Part shown: positions 8,886 through 17,902 of the stretch, in pieces
Layout: each line of letters opens with the position of its first letter
Numbering within the stretch: the stretch's first letter is position 1
Assembly: GCA_020725465.1 (NCBI GenBank)
Contig: DYEY01000017.1
Span: 1 to 51,710 of the forward strand
Length of the DNA stretch: 51,710 nucleotides
Direction: 5' to 3'
Source of the DNA: Dethiobacter sp.
GTDB taxonomy: Bacteria; Bacillota; Dethiobacteria; Dethiobacterales; Dethiobacteraceae
The notes under the pieces: generated by a model
Database searches by the model: none
What the model saw: the letters and a program-made list of their open reading frames with translations, nothing else
What the model was told of the DNA's origin: nothing
Position numbers and translations under genes: made by a program

Positions 8886-9944
8886 TTAGCGAAGATATTC
8901 CTCCAGGTAAGCCATAAACTCATCCACCAGCCTGTCCGCCGGCACCTTGCGGACAACTTCACCTCCGCTGAATATAAGGCCCATGTTCCTGCCGCAGGCT
9001 ACTCCCAGGTCGGCTTCACGCGCCTCTCCCGGCCCGTTCACTTCGCAGCCCATAACCGCCACCTTCAGGGGCTCTTTCAGGGTGCTGACCTTCTCTTCAA
9101 TGCGCCTGGCCAGCGCCTCCAGTTCCACCTGGCAGCGGCCACAGGTGGGGCAGGATATGACCCTCGGGCCAAACTGCCGGACCTCGGCGGCTTTCAGTAT
9201 TTCCCTGGCTACCCTGACTTCCTCCACCGGCGGAGCGGTGAGAGAAACCCGCAATGTGTCGCCAAGCCCGTCCAAAAGCAAAGCGCCGATACCCACCGCG
9301 GAAAACACGGTACCGGTAAAGGACGTGCCTGCCTCAGTAATACCTATATGCAAAGGATAGTTCACTTTTTCTGCCAGCTGGCGGTAAGCCTGCACCGAGA
9401 GCGGCACCGAGGAGGCTTTCAGTGAAACCACCAGATCCCTAAACCCCAGGTTTTCCATGAGCCTGATGCTGTCCAGCGCCGATTCCACCAGTGCGCTGGC
9501 GGTGACGCGGCCATCCCTTTGGAGCAGGCGCTTTTCCAGTGAACCGGCATTAACCCCGACCCTGATCGGTATTCCTTTCGCCGCAGCCCGCCTGACCACC
9601 TGCGCCAGGCGGTCAAAGCCTCCTATATTGCCCGGGTTGATGCGCAACTTGGCCACACCGGCGTCAAGGGCCGCCAGCGCCAGCCTGTGGCTGAAATGAA
9701 CATCGGCCACCAGCGGCAGCGGTGACTTAAGAACCAGCTCTTTTAAAGCGGCAGCTGCCCTGTCATCGGGGACCGCCACGCGCACCAGTTCGCAGCCGGC
9801 GGCAGCCAGCTCCCTGATTTGGGCAAGGGTGGCGGCGGTATCAGCTGTATCAGTTTTGGTCATGGATTGAATAAGAACTGGGGCGCCTCCGCCGAGCTGG
9901 CGGCCGCCTACGAAAACCGGCCGGGTATCTTCCCTTTTATACAT
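8886..9944 (-). CDS. ispG: 4-hydroxy-3-methylbut-2-en-1-yl diphosphate synthase IspG (GcpE)
   Basis: IspG catalyses the reductive conversion of ME-cPP to HMBPP in the MEP isoprenoid pathway with a [4Fe-4S] cluster. The 352-residue protein carries the three cluster cysteines at about 265, 268 (SCPTCGRC) and 300 (GCEVNGPGEA), with the adjacent conserved glutamate. The N-terminal TIM barrel has DVHFSHRLAL and RINPGNIGG. It lies downstream of dxr and rseP, so two MEP-pathway enzymes and the isoprenoid user uppS are encoded together. The ATG at 9944 begins family homology. Confidence 0.96.
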   Translation of the reverse strand: MYKREDTRPVFVGGRQLGGGAPVLIQSMTKTDTADTAATLAQIRELAAAGCELVRVAVPDDRAAAALKELVLKSPLPLVADVHFSHRLALAALDAGVAKLRINPGNIGGFDRLAQVVRRAAAKGIPIRVGVNAGSLEKRLLQRDGRVTASALVESALDSIRLMENLGFRDLVVSLKASSVPLSVQAYRQLAEKVNYPLHIGITEAGTSFTGTVFSAVGIGALLLDGLGDTLRVSLTAPPVEEVRVAREILKAAEVRQFGPRVISCPTCGRCQVELEALARRIEEKVSTLKEPLKVAVMGCEVNGPGEAREADLGVACGRNMGLIFSGGEVVRKVPADRLVDEFMAYLEEYLR

Positions 9945-9988
9945 GACCTAAAGTTGAACGCAGGCGCATAAATCTCCTCCGCCGGCCT

Positions 9989-11014
9989 TTAAAAAAATAT
10001 TTCTAGCCTGACCAGGTCACGGTAAGCTATTAAAATCATCAGGAGGATAAGCACAGTAAAGCCTACAAAGTGGATAAAAGATTCTTTGCGGGGATCCACG
10101 GGCCGCCCCCGTACCGCCTCCACCACCAGGAACATCAGCCTGCTGCCGTCCAGGGCAGGGATGGGCAGCAGGTTGATCAGGCCCAGGTTTATGCTGATGA
10201 TGGCCGCCAGCGACAGCAGGTTAAAAACACCGGTCCGGGCCACCTCGCCTACAATCTGGATAATACCAAGCGGACCCACCACATCGGGCGCCGCCCTGCC
10301 GGTTACCATCTGCACAATGCTGGCCCCCAGGAAACGGACAAACCAGAGGGTATGAAACAGTCCTGCCCGGAGCGAGGGAAGTACCGCATATTTTTGCGAT
10401 TGCGGCGCAATGCCGATGAGGCCGATGCCGCTCTGAGGGTCACGCCGCGGCACCACTGTAACCGTCTGAACACGGCCGTCCCTTTGGTATTCTATGATAA
10501 TCTCGCGCTCAGGATTGGCGTTGATCTGGGCCACCAGGGTATGCCAGTCGGCTACCGCGTTACCGTCAATGGTCAGGATCCTGTCTCCCGGCAGCAGGCC
10601 GACCGCTTCCGCCCGCCCTCCGGGGATCAGCTCGCCAATGGCGGTGGAACGGTAAAGCGGGACACCCAGATAGGCGAAATATATCGCCGCAAAAAGCAGT
10701 ACAGCCAGGACAAAATTCATCAGCGGGCCGGAGGCGATAACCATAAAACGCTTCCAGACCGGTTTGCGCTGGAAGCTGTCTTCCTCGTGCGCTTCATCCG
10801 GGTCTTCGCCCCTGAGGCGTACAAAACCGCCCAGCGGAAACACCCTGAGTGAATAAGAGGTTTCGCCAACCTGCCTGCCGAAAAGGCGGGGGCCAAAGCC
10901 GATGGCAAACTCGTGAACGCCAATGCCCACCCGCTTGGCCACCACAAAGTGGCCCAGTTCGTGGGCAAAAATCAGCAAGCCGAAGATTACCACCGAAGCG
11001 ACAAAAGTAACCAT
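9989..11014 (-). CDS. rseP: Site-2 intramembrane zinc metalloprotease RseP/RasP (M50)
   Basis: This membrane protease cleaves anti-sigma factors and remnant signal peptides within the bilayer. The 341-residue protein has HELGH at 18-22 in the first membrane segment, a central PDZ domain (about 110-190) and the second catalytic motif LLPIPALDGSRL near 290-300 (LDG). It lies between dxr and ispG, the usual Firmicutes position. A possible client, the RsiW-like anti-sigma factor at 46598-47236, is encoded in the same window; that pairing is inference. Confidence 0.95.
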   Translation of the reverse strand: MVTFVASVVIFGLLIFAHELGHFVVAKRVGIGVHEFAIGFGPRLFGRQVGETSYSLRVFPLGGFVRLRGEDPDEAHEEDSFQRKPVWKRFMVIASGPLMNFVLAVLLFAAIYFAYLGVPLYRSTAIGELIPGGRAEAVGLLPGDRILTIDGNAVADWHTLVAQINANPEREIIIEYQRDGRVQTVTVVPRRDPQSGIGLIGIAPQSQKYAVLPSLRAGLFHTLWFVRFLGASIVQMVTGRAAPDVVGPLGIIQIVGEVARTGVFNLLSLAAIISINLGLINLLPIPALDGSRLMFLVVEAVRGRPVDPRKESFIHFVGFTVLILLMILIAYRDLVRLEIFF

Positions 11015-11018
11015 GGTT

Positions 11019-12179
11019 TCACCCTTTCATAATCCAGGCGCTTTGCAGGGCCTGCAGCCTGGCCTCCCTGTCTATGGCGGTAAGTTCAGCCAGGCTGGGA
11101 TTCCATACTATATTATGCTTATTCATCACTTCCTCAATTATACGGGGGATGTCCAAAAAGGAACACCTGCCGGCCAGAAACGCAGCTACAGCCGCTTCAT
11201 TGGCAGCGTTCAGCACCGCAGGCAGGCTGCCCCCCGCTCTTCCTGCCAGGAAAGCAAGCCCGAGACAGGGAAAGGTTGCAGTATCCGGGGCGTCGAAATG
11301 AAGCGGCGGCAATTCCCGCCAGCTGAGGCGGGGCGCCTGCCCCGGCCGCCTTTCCGGGAAAGTGAGGGCATACTGGATCGGCACCTTCATATCAGGTGCT
11401 CCCAGCTGCGCCAGGGTTGACCCGTCCACAAATTCCACCATGGAATGAATGATGCTTTCCCGGTGGATTATCACTTCTATTTTCTCATAAGAGACGCCAA
11501 AAAGCCAGTGGGCCTCTATAACTTCCAGGCCCTTGTTCATCAGGGTGGCGGAATCGACGCTGATTTTCGGTCCCATAGACCAGTTGGGATGCTTCAGGGC
11601 GTCGCCGGCCGTCACCCTTTCCAACTCCTCCCTGCCAAAACCATAAAACGGCCCGCCGGAAGCGGTAAGAATCAGTTTTGCCACCGCTTCCCGGTCCTGA
11701 CCATGCAGGCACTGAAAAATTGCCGAATGTTCGCTGTCCACCGGAACAAGAACCGCGCCGCCGGCCTTCACCGCCGGCATGATGAGATGACCTCCCGCCA
11801 CCAGTGATTCCTTGTTGGCCAGAGCTATTGTCTTACCGGCACTGGCGGCGGCCAGGGCCGGTGCCAAACCGGGGAAACCCACAACGGCGTTCAAAACAAT
11901 ATCGCTGTCCACGTCGCCGGCCAACTGGCACAGGCTTTCCTCACCGGCCAGAAGTTCAATCCCGGTGCCGGAAAGTTCCGCCTTTAGGCGGCTGTAACCG
12001 GCGGCATCAGCAACAGCCACCCTTTGCGGCCTTACCGCCCTGGCCTGGGCGGCCAGTGCCTGAACATCAGACCCGGCGGCGAGGGATATTATTTGGAACA
12101 TATGGCGGTTGGCCGTTATTACCCCGATTGCCTGTCTTCCTATGGAACCGGTTGAACCAAGTATGGCGACTCTTTTCAT
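11019..12179 (-). CDS. dxr: 1-deoxy-D-xylulose 5-phosphate reductoisomerase
   Basis: Dxr catalyses the NADPH-dependent rearrangement and reduction of DXP to MEP, the committed step of the non-mevalonate isoprenoid pathway. The 386-residue protein begins with the Rossmann motif ILGSTGSIGRQAI. It has the metal/substrate motif PVDSEHSAIFQCL and EAHWLFGVSYEKIEVIIH followed by HRESIIHSMVEF. The ATG overlaps the cdsA stop by one base, and the stop is 4 bp from the rseP start, so the genes are tightly coupled. Confidence 0.97.
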   Translation of the reverse strand: MKRVAILGSTGSIGRQAIGVITANRHMFQIISLAAGSDVQALAAQARAVRPQRVAVADAAGYSRLKAELSGTGIELLAGEESLCQLAGDVDSDIVLNAVVGFPGLAPALAAASAGKTIALANKESLVAGGHLIMPAVKAGGAVLVPVDSEHSAIFQCLHGQDREAVAKLILTASGGPFYGFGREELERVTAGDALKHPNWSMGPKISVDSATLMNKGLEVIEAHWLFGVSYEKIEVIIHRESIIHSMVEFVDGSTLAQLGAPDMKVPIQYALTFPERRPGQAPRLSWRELPPLHFDAPDTATFPCLGLAFLAGRAGGSLPAVLNAANEAAVAAFLAGRCSFLDIPRIIEEVMNKHNIVWNPSLAELTAIDREARLQALQSAWIMKG

Positions 12180-12970
12180 CAGTAACCTCCCAGCCCGCCA
12201 AAGAAAATCAGGTATATATAAGCCACCGGCAGGGCAAAAAGCAGGCTGTCCAGGCGGTCCAGAACTCCGCCGTGGCCGGGCAGGAAACTGCCGGAATCCT
12301 TGATTTGTGCCCAGCGTTTCAGAGCCGATTCAGCCATATCCCCCGCCTGCCCTGCGAGGGAGACAACCAGCGCCAGGCCAAGAGCAAATAAGCGGGCAAA
12401 ACCCAGGTAAGGCGCGACCAGGCAGGTAACCAGCAAGGCGGTAACCAACCCGCCCAGGGCCCCCTCCCATGATTTGTTGGGGCTTACCAGAGGGGCAAGA
12501 CGGCGTCGGCCCAGGGACATACCAAAAAAGAACGCCCCGGAATCAGTGGCCCACACCGCCAGCAGCACCAGTAAAACCAGCCACAAGCCTCCCGGCATGG
12601 CCCGGATCACCAGGATGTGACCAAGCATAGTGGTTATATAGAGCTTGCCAAACCAGATTGCCGCCAGTACCTGAAAATCAGCCGGGTAAGTAAACCAGTA
12701 CAGGGTAAACGTCAAAAGCAAAAACAACAGCAGCGCCGCCAGGTAAACCTCAGCCCCGGACAGCAGCAGTACCGGCAACAGCACTGCATTACCGGCCAGG
12801 CCGCACAGCCTCAGGCGCTTTTCCGAAACACCCAGCAGCCGGTAAAGCTCCAGCAAAGCCAGGGTCGAAACGATAAGAATCAGGACAAGAAAAGAAAAAC
12901 CTCCCAGCCAGGTCAGGAACAGAACCGGTGGTATTGCCGTGAGCGCACTCAACACACGTTTCTTAAGCAA
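12179..12970 (-). CDS. cdsA: Phosphatidate cytidylyltransferase
   Basis: CdsA makes CDP-diacylglycerol from phosphatidate and CTP in the membrane. The 263-residue protein is highly hydrophobic, with about seven or eight membrane segments. It carries the family signature near the C-terminus: DSGAFFFGMSLGRRRLAP, SPNKSWEGALGG, and a late DRLDSLLFALP. The start is TTG at 12970 behind AGGAGGGG. It lies between uppS and dxr in the conserved lipid/isoprenoid cluster. Confidence 0.95.
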   Translation of the reverse strand: MLKKRVLSALTAIPPVLFLTWLGGFSFLVLILIVSTLALLELYRLLGVSEKRLRLCGLAGNAVLLPVLLLSGAEVYLAALLLFLLLTFTLYWFTYPADFQVLAAIWFGKLYITTMLGHILVIRAMPGGLWLVLLVLLAVWATDSGAFFFGMSLGRRRLAPLVSPNKSWEGALGGLVTALLVTCLVAPYLGFARLFALGLALVVSLAGQAGDMAESALKRWAQIKDSGSFLPGHGGVLDRLDSLLFALPVAYIYLIFFGGLGGY

Positions 12971-12982
12971 CAGGTTCCCCTC

Positions 12983-13753
12983 CTAAAGCCGGATACCCCC
13001 GTAGCGACGGTCCCTGTTCTGGTAGGTTGCAATGGCTTCCAGCAGGTGATGCCGGTTAAAATCAGGCCAGTAAATTTTGGGGAACCAGAGCTCAGAATAA
13101 GCGGACTGCCAGAGTAAAAAATTGCTTAGCCTGGTTTCACCGCCCGGCCTGATAAACAGGTCCGGGTCAGGCAGCCCGGCTGTATAAAGGAAACTTTCCA
13201 CCGTCTTCTCTTCTATATCATCAGGCTTTATCCGGCCTTCCGCCACCATGGCCGCGATCTTTCTCACCGCCTGCACCAGCTCCGCCCTGCTGCCGTAATT
13301 TAAGGCAAAGTTCAGAATCATCCCGGTATTGGCGGCTGTTTCAGACAGCGCCTTCTTTACCGCCTCCCGGGTGTGGGGGGGCAGTTCCTCCAGTTCCCCT
13401 GCCAGCCGCAGCTGTATGTTTTTGCTTTTTAGTTCGGCCAGCTCCGTTTTAAGGTATTCGCTTGGCAACCGCATCAGGAACTCCACCTCGTTTTGCGGCC
13501 GCCTCCAGTTTTCAGTGGAAAAGGCATAGACGGTAAGAACTTTTATACCCAGCTCAGCGGCAGCACGAACCACCCGCTTCAATGCCTCCATGCCCGCCTG
13601 GTGTCCGGCCGTGCGGGGCAGGCCGCGGCGTTTGGCCCAGCGCCCGTTACCGTCCATGACGATGGCAATATGCGCCGGCAGCCGGTCACTGTTAATGGAA
13701 GCGGTTTTACCTGCCTTGTTCCTGCGCAGGATTGCGCGCAGCGGGTAGTGCAC
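12983..13753 (-). CDS. uppS: Isoprenyl transferase (undecaprenyl diphosphate synthase)
   Basis: UppS extends farnesyl diphosphate with cis-isoprene units to make the C55 lipid carrier for cell-wall synthesis. The catalytic motif IVMDGNGRWAKRRGLPR (aspartate about residue 34) and the FLYTAGLPDPDLFIRPGGE segment are present. The open frame extends upstream to 13867 but crosses two strong hairpins and the ferredoxin gene, so the GTG at 13753, with GAGGGG eight bases ahead, was chosen. This gives 256 residues, matching the family. Confidence 0.94.
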   Translation of the reverse strand: MHYPLRAILRRNKAGKTASINSDRLPAHIAIVMDGNGRWAKRRGLPRTAGHQAGMEALKRVVRAAAELGIKVLTVYAFSTENWRRPQNEVEFLMRLPSEYLKTELAELKSKNIQLRLAGELEELPPHTREAVKKALSETAANTGMILNFALNYGSRAELVQAVRKIAAMVAEGRIKPDDIEEKTVESFLYTAGLPDPDLFIRPGGETRLSNFLLWQSAYSELWFPKIYWPDFNRHHLLEAIATYQNRDRRYGGIRL

Positions 13754-13777
13754 AAAACTCACCCCTCTGTCAAAGGT

Positions 13778-13825
13778 GAGGGGGAGACCCCCTCCGGAAA
13801 GCAGGCCCCCTCTCCCGAGGGGGCC
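13778..13825 (-). promoter_or_regulatory. Two G+C-rich hairpins in the uppS leader, able to pair in alternative ways
   Basis: Reading the plus strand, GAGGGGG (13778-13784) can pair with CCCCCTC (13788-13794), and GGCCCCCTC (13804-13812) with GAGGGGGCC (13817-13825). Because the G-rich and C-rich arms are near-identical, the first can also pair with the third and the second with the fourth. The element lies between the ferredoxin stop and the uppS ribosome site. No U-run follows. It may be an attenuator-like leader or one copy of a dispersed palindromic repeat. Confidence 0.5.
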
Positions 13826-13832
13826 ACGTTTA

Positions 13833-13997
13833 TTACTCCTCGATGATAGCACCCGTAGGACAGGCATCCACGCACAGGCCGCATTCCGCGCACTGGTCGT
13901 TGATTACATAGATATCTCCCTCTTCGATGGCGTTGCTTGGACACTCGTCAAGGCAGGCGCCACAGGCAAGACATTCTTCGGTAATTTTAAAAGCCAC
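13833..13997 (-). CDS. 2[4Fe-4S] ferredoxin (54 residues)
   Basis: A small electron carrier with two classical cluster motifs, CLACGACLDECP (residues 9-20) and CAECGLCVDACP (36-47), typical of clostridial 2[4Fe-4S] ferredoxins at 54-56 residues. It starts at GTG 13997, directly preceded by GGAGGTGTAACCC, and ends with two tandem TAA codons. Its start overlaps the end of the PASTA-like gene by 11 bp. A physiological partner cannot be read from context; IspG downstream in the cluster needs low-potential electrons and is one candidate. Confidence 0.93.
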   Translation of the reverse strand: MAFKITEECLACGACLDECPSNAIEEGDIYVINDQCAECGLCVDACPTGAIIEE

Positions 13998-14220
13998 GGG
14001 TTACACCTCCTTTCTCCCAATCCTCAGCCGCCACGGTCAATTCCTGCAACTTGCCGCACCCGGACATTCTCTGCCTGACCACCCGCAACCGGCCTTCCTG
14101 CGTACGACCCGGGGCGGAGGTGCGGATCACCTCACAGGCAAAACCCGCCCGGTGCAAAATCCTGACCGCGCAAGTAACATCAAGGGCGAGGACATCCGGG
14201 AGACCTCCCGGTACCTGCAC
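13987..14220 (-). CDS. PASTA-like mini-protein (77 residues)
   Basis: A small soluble protein whose first half resembles one PASTA repeat: LPDVLALDVTCAVRILHRAG followed by the strand pattern ACEVIRTSAPGR and LRVVRQR. PASTA repeats usually occur outside the cell in PrkC kinases and penicillin-binding proteins, but this protein has no signal peptide or membrane segment. The start is GTG at 14220, with GGAGG embedded in the last codons of frr. The end overlaps the ferredoxin start by 11 bp. The function is unknown; coupling on both sides and intact coding suggest a real gene. Confidence 0.75.
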   Translation of the reverse strand: MQVPGGLPDVLALDVTCAVRILHRAGFACEVIRTSAPGRTQEGRLRVVRQRMSGCGKLQELTVAAEDWEKGGVTRGF

Positions 14221-14222
14221 AG

Positions 14223-14777
14223 CTAAACCTCCATTATTTCTTTTTCTTTGGCCGACAGGACCTTCTCCACTTCTTCTATATAACGGTCAGTCAGCTTCTG
14301 CACGTCGTCCTGAGCCTTCCTCAGGTCGTCCTCGGTAATTTTGCCGTCTTTCTCCATGCGCTTCAGCTCCTCGTTGGCCTCGCGCCGGATGTTGCGGACA
14401 GCCACCCTGCCTTCTTCGGCTTTTTTCCTTACTACCTTCACCAGCTCACGCCTGCGCTCTTCAGTCAGCTGCGGTATGACGAGGCGGATAATATTGCCGT
14501 CGCTGTTTGGCGTCAGCCCCAGGTCAGACTTCAGGATAGCCCGCTCTATTTCGGAAACAGCTTTCTTGTCCCAGGGCTGAATAACCAGGAGTCTTGGTTC
14601 AGGCACGGCTATGTTGGCCAATTGGCTTATTGGCATGGCAGCACCGTAATAGTCCACTGAAATTTTGTCCAGCAACGCCGGCGTGGCCCGCCCGGCGCGC
14701 AAAGCGGCCAGATCGCGTTTCAGAGTGGCAACGGTTTTTTGCATTTTCTCTTCTGAACTGCTGTAGACTTCCTGCAC
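14223..14777 (-). CDS. frr: Ribosome recycling factor
   Basis: RRF, with EF-G, splits post-termination ribosomes. The 184-residue protein has the family core [20 protein letters not shown] and the C-terminal helix [18 protein letters not shown]. The start is GTG at 14777, 3 bp after pyrH. Its final codons (ATG GAG GTT TAG) also supply the ribosome-binding site of the following PASTA-like gene. Confidence 0.97.
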   Translation of the reverse strand: MQEVYSSSEEKMQKTVATLKRDLAALRAGRATPALLDKISVDYYGAAMPISQLANIAVPEPRLLVIQPWDKKAVSEIERAILKSDLGLTPNSDGNIIRLVIPQLTEERRRELVKVVRKKAEEGRVAVRNIRREANEELKRMEKDGKITEDDLRKAQDDVQKLTDRYIEEVEKVLSAKEKEIMEV

Positions 14778-14780
14778 AGA

Positions 14781-15524
<744 letters not shown>

Positions 15525-15562
15525 TCATATTCTACAGCAGGGCTTTAATTCCTGTAGTCTCT

Positions 15563-15594
15563 GTAAAAAAAGAACACCGCAGTGCTCTTTTTTA
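15563..15594 (-). terminator. Intrinsic terminator after tsf
   Basis: A hairpin with short GC arms (GCAC/GTGT type, loop TGCG) is flanked by A-run and T-run. On the minus strand it ends in about seven T residues, and the symmetry would also let it work on the plus strand. It separates rpsB-tsf from pyrH-frr. Confidence 0.75.
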
Positions 15595-15599
15595 CATTG

Positions 15600-16247
15600 T
15601 TATTCCCCGGACAGGCGGGCAACTTCTTCAGCCAGATTGCACGACTTCTTCTCCAGGCCTTCACCCATCTCAAAGCGGACATAGCGCCGGATACTGATAT
15701 TTTCGCCAATCTTGGCTATTTTTTCTTTGAGCAGGTCGGTTATTGTCAGATCGGGGTCACGGATGTAAGCCTGCTCCAACAGACAATTTTCCTTATAGAA
15801 TTTCTCAACGCGGCCTTCCACGATTTTTTCTATCACCCTGGCCGGTTTTCCCTCGTTAAGAGCTTGGTTTTTCAGAATTTCTTTTTCCTTCTCAATAACA
15901 TCGGGAGGAACATCTTCACGGGAAAGGTAGCGGGGATTGGCGGCAGCAATCTGCATGGCCACGTCACGCACAAACTCCCGGAAATCATCAGTCCTGGCCA
16001 CAAAGTCGGTTTCACAGTTGACTTCCACCAACACACCGATACGCCCGCCCAGGTGTATGTAGGAATCAACCACGCCCTCGGCGGCAATTCTGCCGGCTTT
16101 TTTGGCGGCCGCCGCCAGGCCTTTTTCTCTGAGCAGTACCACGGCCCTTTCAAAATCACCGCCCGCATCAGCCAGTGCCCGCTTGCAGTCCATCATGCCG
16201 GCGCCGGTCTTTTCGCGCAGTTCTTTTACCAGTGCTGCAGGTATCAT
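15600..16247 (-). CDS. tsf: Translation elongation factor Ts
   Basis: EF-Ts is the nucleotide-exchange factor for EF-Tu. The 215-residue protein starts [20 protein letters not shown], with the UBA-like domain and the [16 protein letters not shown] motif, followed by [14 protein letters not shown]. This is the short form lacking the extended core of E. coli EF-Ts (283 residues), usual for clostridia. It follows rpsB after a 71-bp gap containing a hairpin. Confidence 0.96.
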   Translation of the reverse strand: MIPAALVKELREKTGAGMMDCKRALADAGGDFERAVVLLREKGLAAAAKKAGRIAAEGVVDSYIHLGGRIGVLVEVNCETDFVARTDDFREFVRDVAMQIAAANPRYLSREDVPPDVIEKEKEILKNQALNEGKPARVIEKIVEGRVEKFYKENCLLEQAYIRDPDLTITDLLKEKIAKIGENISIRRYVRFEMGEGLEKKSCNLAEEVARLSGE

Positions 16248-16280
16248 AATTAGCCTCCCTTTTTACTGGATATGGGGGAA

Positions 16281-16302
16281 GGCCGGGCTGATAAGCCCGG
16301 CC
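16281..16302 (-). other. Hairpin between rpsB and tsf
   Basis: GGCCGGGCT (16281-16289) and AGCCCGGCC (16294-16302) form a perfect 9-bp stem with a GATA loop. No T-run follows, so it more likely modulates read-through or mRNA stability between rpsB and tsf than terminates strongly. Confidence 0.5.
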
Positions 16303-16318
16303 GTAAGTTTTGGCATAA

Positions 16319-17077
16319 CTAATTAACTTCAGCAGGTGCTTCGTGTTCTTCCTGAATTTCGTCTGTTTCCCCTGTAATCAGCAGATGGTCCTGGCGCCCT
16401 TCCAGGCCTTCCAGTACCGCGTCGGCGATACGCGAGGCAAACAGCTTGACCGCACGGATAGCATCGTCGTTGCCCGGTATTATATAGTCAACTTCGTCCG
16501 GGTCACAGTTGGTGTCGACGATAGCGACAATGGGTATTCCCAGCTTGCGCGCTTCAGCTACAGCGATCTTTTCTTTCCGGGGGTCTACCACAAACAGCGC
16601 ATCCGGAAGCTCACGCATGTTCCTTACACCGGAAAGGTACTTTACCAGCTTTTGGTATTCGTGACGAAAACGCATTACTTCCTTTTTGGTAAGCACTTCA
16701 AACACGCCGTCCGCTTCCATTTTTTCCAGTTCCAGCAGCCTGTTGACCCGGTTACGGATGGTTTTGAAGTTGGTGAGCATACCTCCCAGCCAGCGCTGGT
16801 TGACGTAAAACATGCCACAACGTTCTGCTTCCGACTGGATAGAATCCTGAGCCTGCTTCTTGGTACCCACAAACATGATTTTACCGCCGTCGGACACCAG
16901 GTTCCGTACAAAGTTATAGGCTTCATCCATCATCTTTACCGTCTTCTGCAGGTCGATGATGTAAATGCCGTTCCTCTCCGTAAAAATGTACGGCTTCATC
17001 TTGGGGTTCCAGCGGCGGGTCTGGTGGCCGAAATGGACACCAGCTTCCAGCAGTTGCTTCATGGAAACTACTGACAT
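16319..17077 (-). CDS. rpsB: 30S ribosomal protein S2
   Basis: S2 is a small-subunit ribosomal protein. Homology begins at [20 protein letters not shown], so the ATG at 17077, preceded by GAGAGGAGGTGC, was chosen over the longer open frame to 17149. This gives 252 residues. Further signatures are [22 protein letters not shown] and [14 protein letters not shown]. It heads the rpsB-tsf transcript. Confidence 0.97.
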   Translation of the reverse strand: MSVVSMKQLLEAGVHFGHQTRRWNPKMKPYIFTERNGIYIIDLQKTVKMMDEAYNFVRNLVSDGGKIMFVGTKKQAQDSIQSEAERCGMFYVNQRWLGGMLTNFKTIRNRVNRLLELEKMEADGVFEVLTKKEVMRFRHEYQKLVKYLSGVRNMRELPDALFVVDPRKEKIAVAEARKLGIPIVAIVDTNCDPDEVDYIIPGNDDAIRAVKLFASRIADAVLEGLEGRQDHLLITGETDEIQEEHEAPAEVN

Positions 17078-17188
17078 TCCCGCACCTCCTCTCTGTTTTT
17101 CCTCCGCCACCCTCATTTCCGGGGTAGACCGCACCGGGCGGCACACCACCCTGAATCGGGACAGCGTGTGTTTTTGGCACCATTTTGA

Positions 17189-17217
17189 AGTATAGCACAG
17201 TTCTTTTGGTTTAGCAA
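17189..17217 (-). promoter_or_regulatory. Sigma-A promoter of rpsB-tsf
   Basis: TTGCTA (17212-17217) and TATACT (17189-17194) on the minus strand are separated by exactly 17 bp. The predicted start lies near 17182, giving a leader of about 105 nt before rpsB, where S2 autoregulation is known in other bacteria; no specific S2-binding structure was identified here. Confidence 0.7.
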
Positions 17218-17258
17218 CGCTGCATGCATTTTTTTTGCCGGGGGACTGATTGTTCCGT

Positions 17259-17795
17259 TTACTCCCCGCGCACGCCCACCCTCACCCGCACCGGCAGTCG
17301 GTCAAAGGCCATCACTTCGAATATTTGCCCGTGCAGCTCAGAAAACAGCGTGTGGTTTACCATGGCGTAAACATCGGCACCGAACTTTTCCGCCACTTCA
17401 TCGGTATCGATTCCGTCCAAAATTTCGGCCGTCGCCCTCTCCACATTTTCCTGCATATTAGCTTTCAGCTGACTCATCAGCTCTTCAGGTACACGGAAAA
17501 CAAAGCCGGCTATTTCCATCCGGTCCGATGTAAGCTGGTCGCGCATTTCTTCTTCCACAATGCGCGGGATCTCCAGCTTGGCCTCCTCTATGATACGGGG
17601 CAGGTCTTTCTTCGCCTGCTCCACCACCTGGTCACGCACCAACCTTGATACCTCTTCGCTGTCCAGGTATACGGTAAAGCCATGTGACAACAGGAAGTAC
17701 ACCCCAGCCCCAAGCAGGGCAAGCGCCAGTACCAGAGCGGTGGCAAATCCCGACCAGAATACGGGGAATGAGCTTTTGCGCCGCTGTTTTCTCAA
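17259..17795 (-). CDS. Single-pass membrane protein of unknown function
   Basis: Not recognised. From the TTG at 17795 (ribosome site AGAGGTG) the protein is 178 residues. It has a basic start, one membrane segment at about residues 10-35 ([20 protein letters not shown]) and an extracytoplasmic part rich in charged helices with repeated [16 protein letters not shown] heptads, then a C-terminal beta-like tail. Upstream ATG codons at 17837 and 17873 exist but lie at or above a TATAAT promoter element. It stands alone between codY and rpsB, where Bacillus has flagellar genes. Confidence 0.7.
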   Translation of the reverse strand: MRKQRRKSSFPVFWSGFATALVLALALLGAGVYFLLSHGFTVYLDSEEVSRLVRDQVVEQAKKDLPRIIEEAKLEIPRIVEEEMRDQLTSDRMEIAGFVFRVPEELMSQLKANMQENVERATAEILDGIDTDEVAEKFGADVYAMVNHTLFSELHGQIFEVMAFDRLPVRVRVGVRGE

Positions 17796-17817
17796 AAGTT
17801 TCACCTCTTCGCCATAT

Positions 17818-17823
17818 ATTATA
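17818..17823 (-). promoter_or_regulatory. Possible -10 element for the membrane-protein gene
   Basis: A perfect TATAAT on the minus strand lies just downstream of the codY terminator and 22 bp ahead of the proposed TTG start. No convincing -35 hexamer is visible at 16-18 bp. If it is used, the mRNA would start very near the ribosome site, favouring the TTG start over upstream ATGs. Confidence 0.4.
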
Positions 17824-17870
17824 ACAGCCTGCTCCATTTTTATGACTGGCTGCAGCCGGAAGGCAGAGGG

Positions 17871-17896
17871 CAAAAAAAAAACGGCTGGCGCCGTTG
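17871..17896 (-). terminator. Intrinsic terminator after codY
   Basis: On the minus strand AACGGC, loop GCCA, GCCGTT is followed by a run of eight or more T residues. It lies 7 bp downstream of the codY stop and ends the dprA-to-codY operon. Confidence 0.85.
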
Positions 17897-17902
17897 TTTA
17901 TC

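Noticed and set aside
13753-13867. Longer uppS start at 13867
   Set aside because: It would put two strong hairpins and part of the ferredoxin gene inside the coding region; the GTG at 13753 has a good ribosome site and gives the family length.
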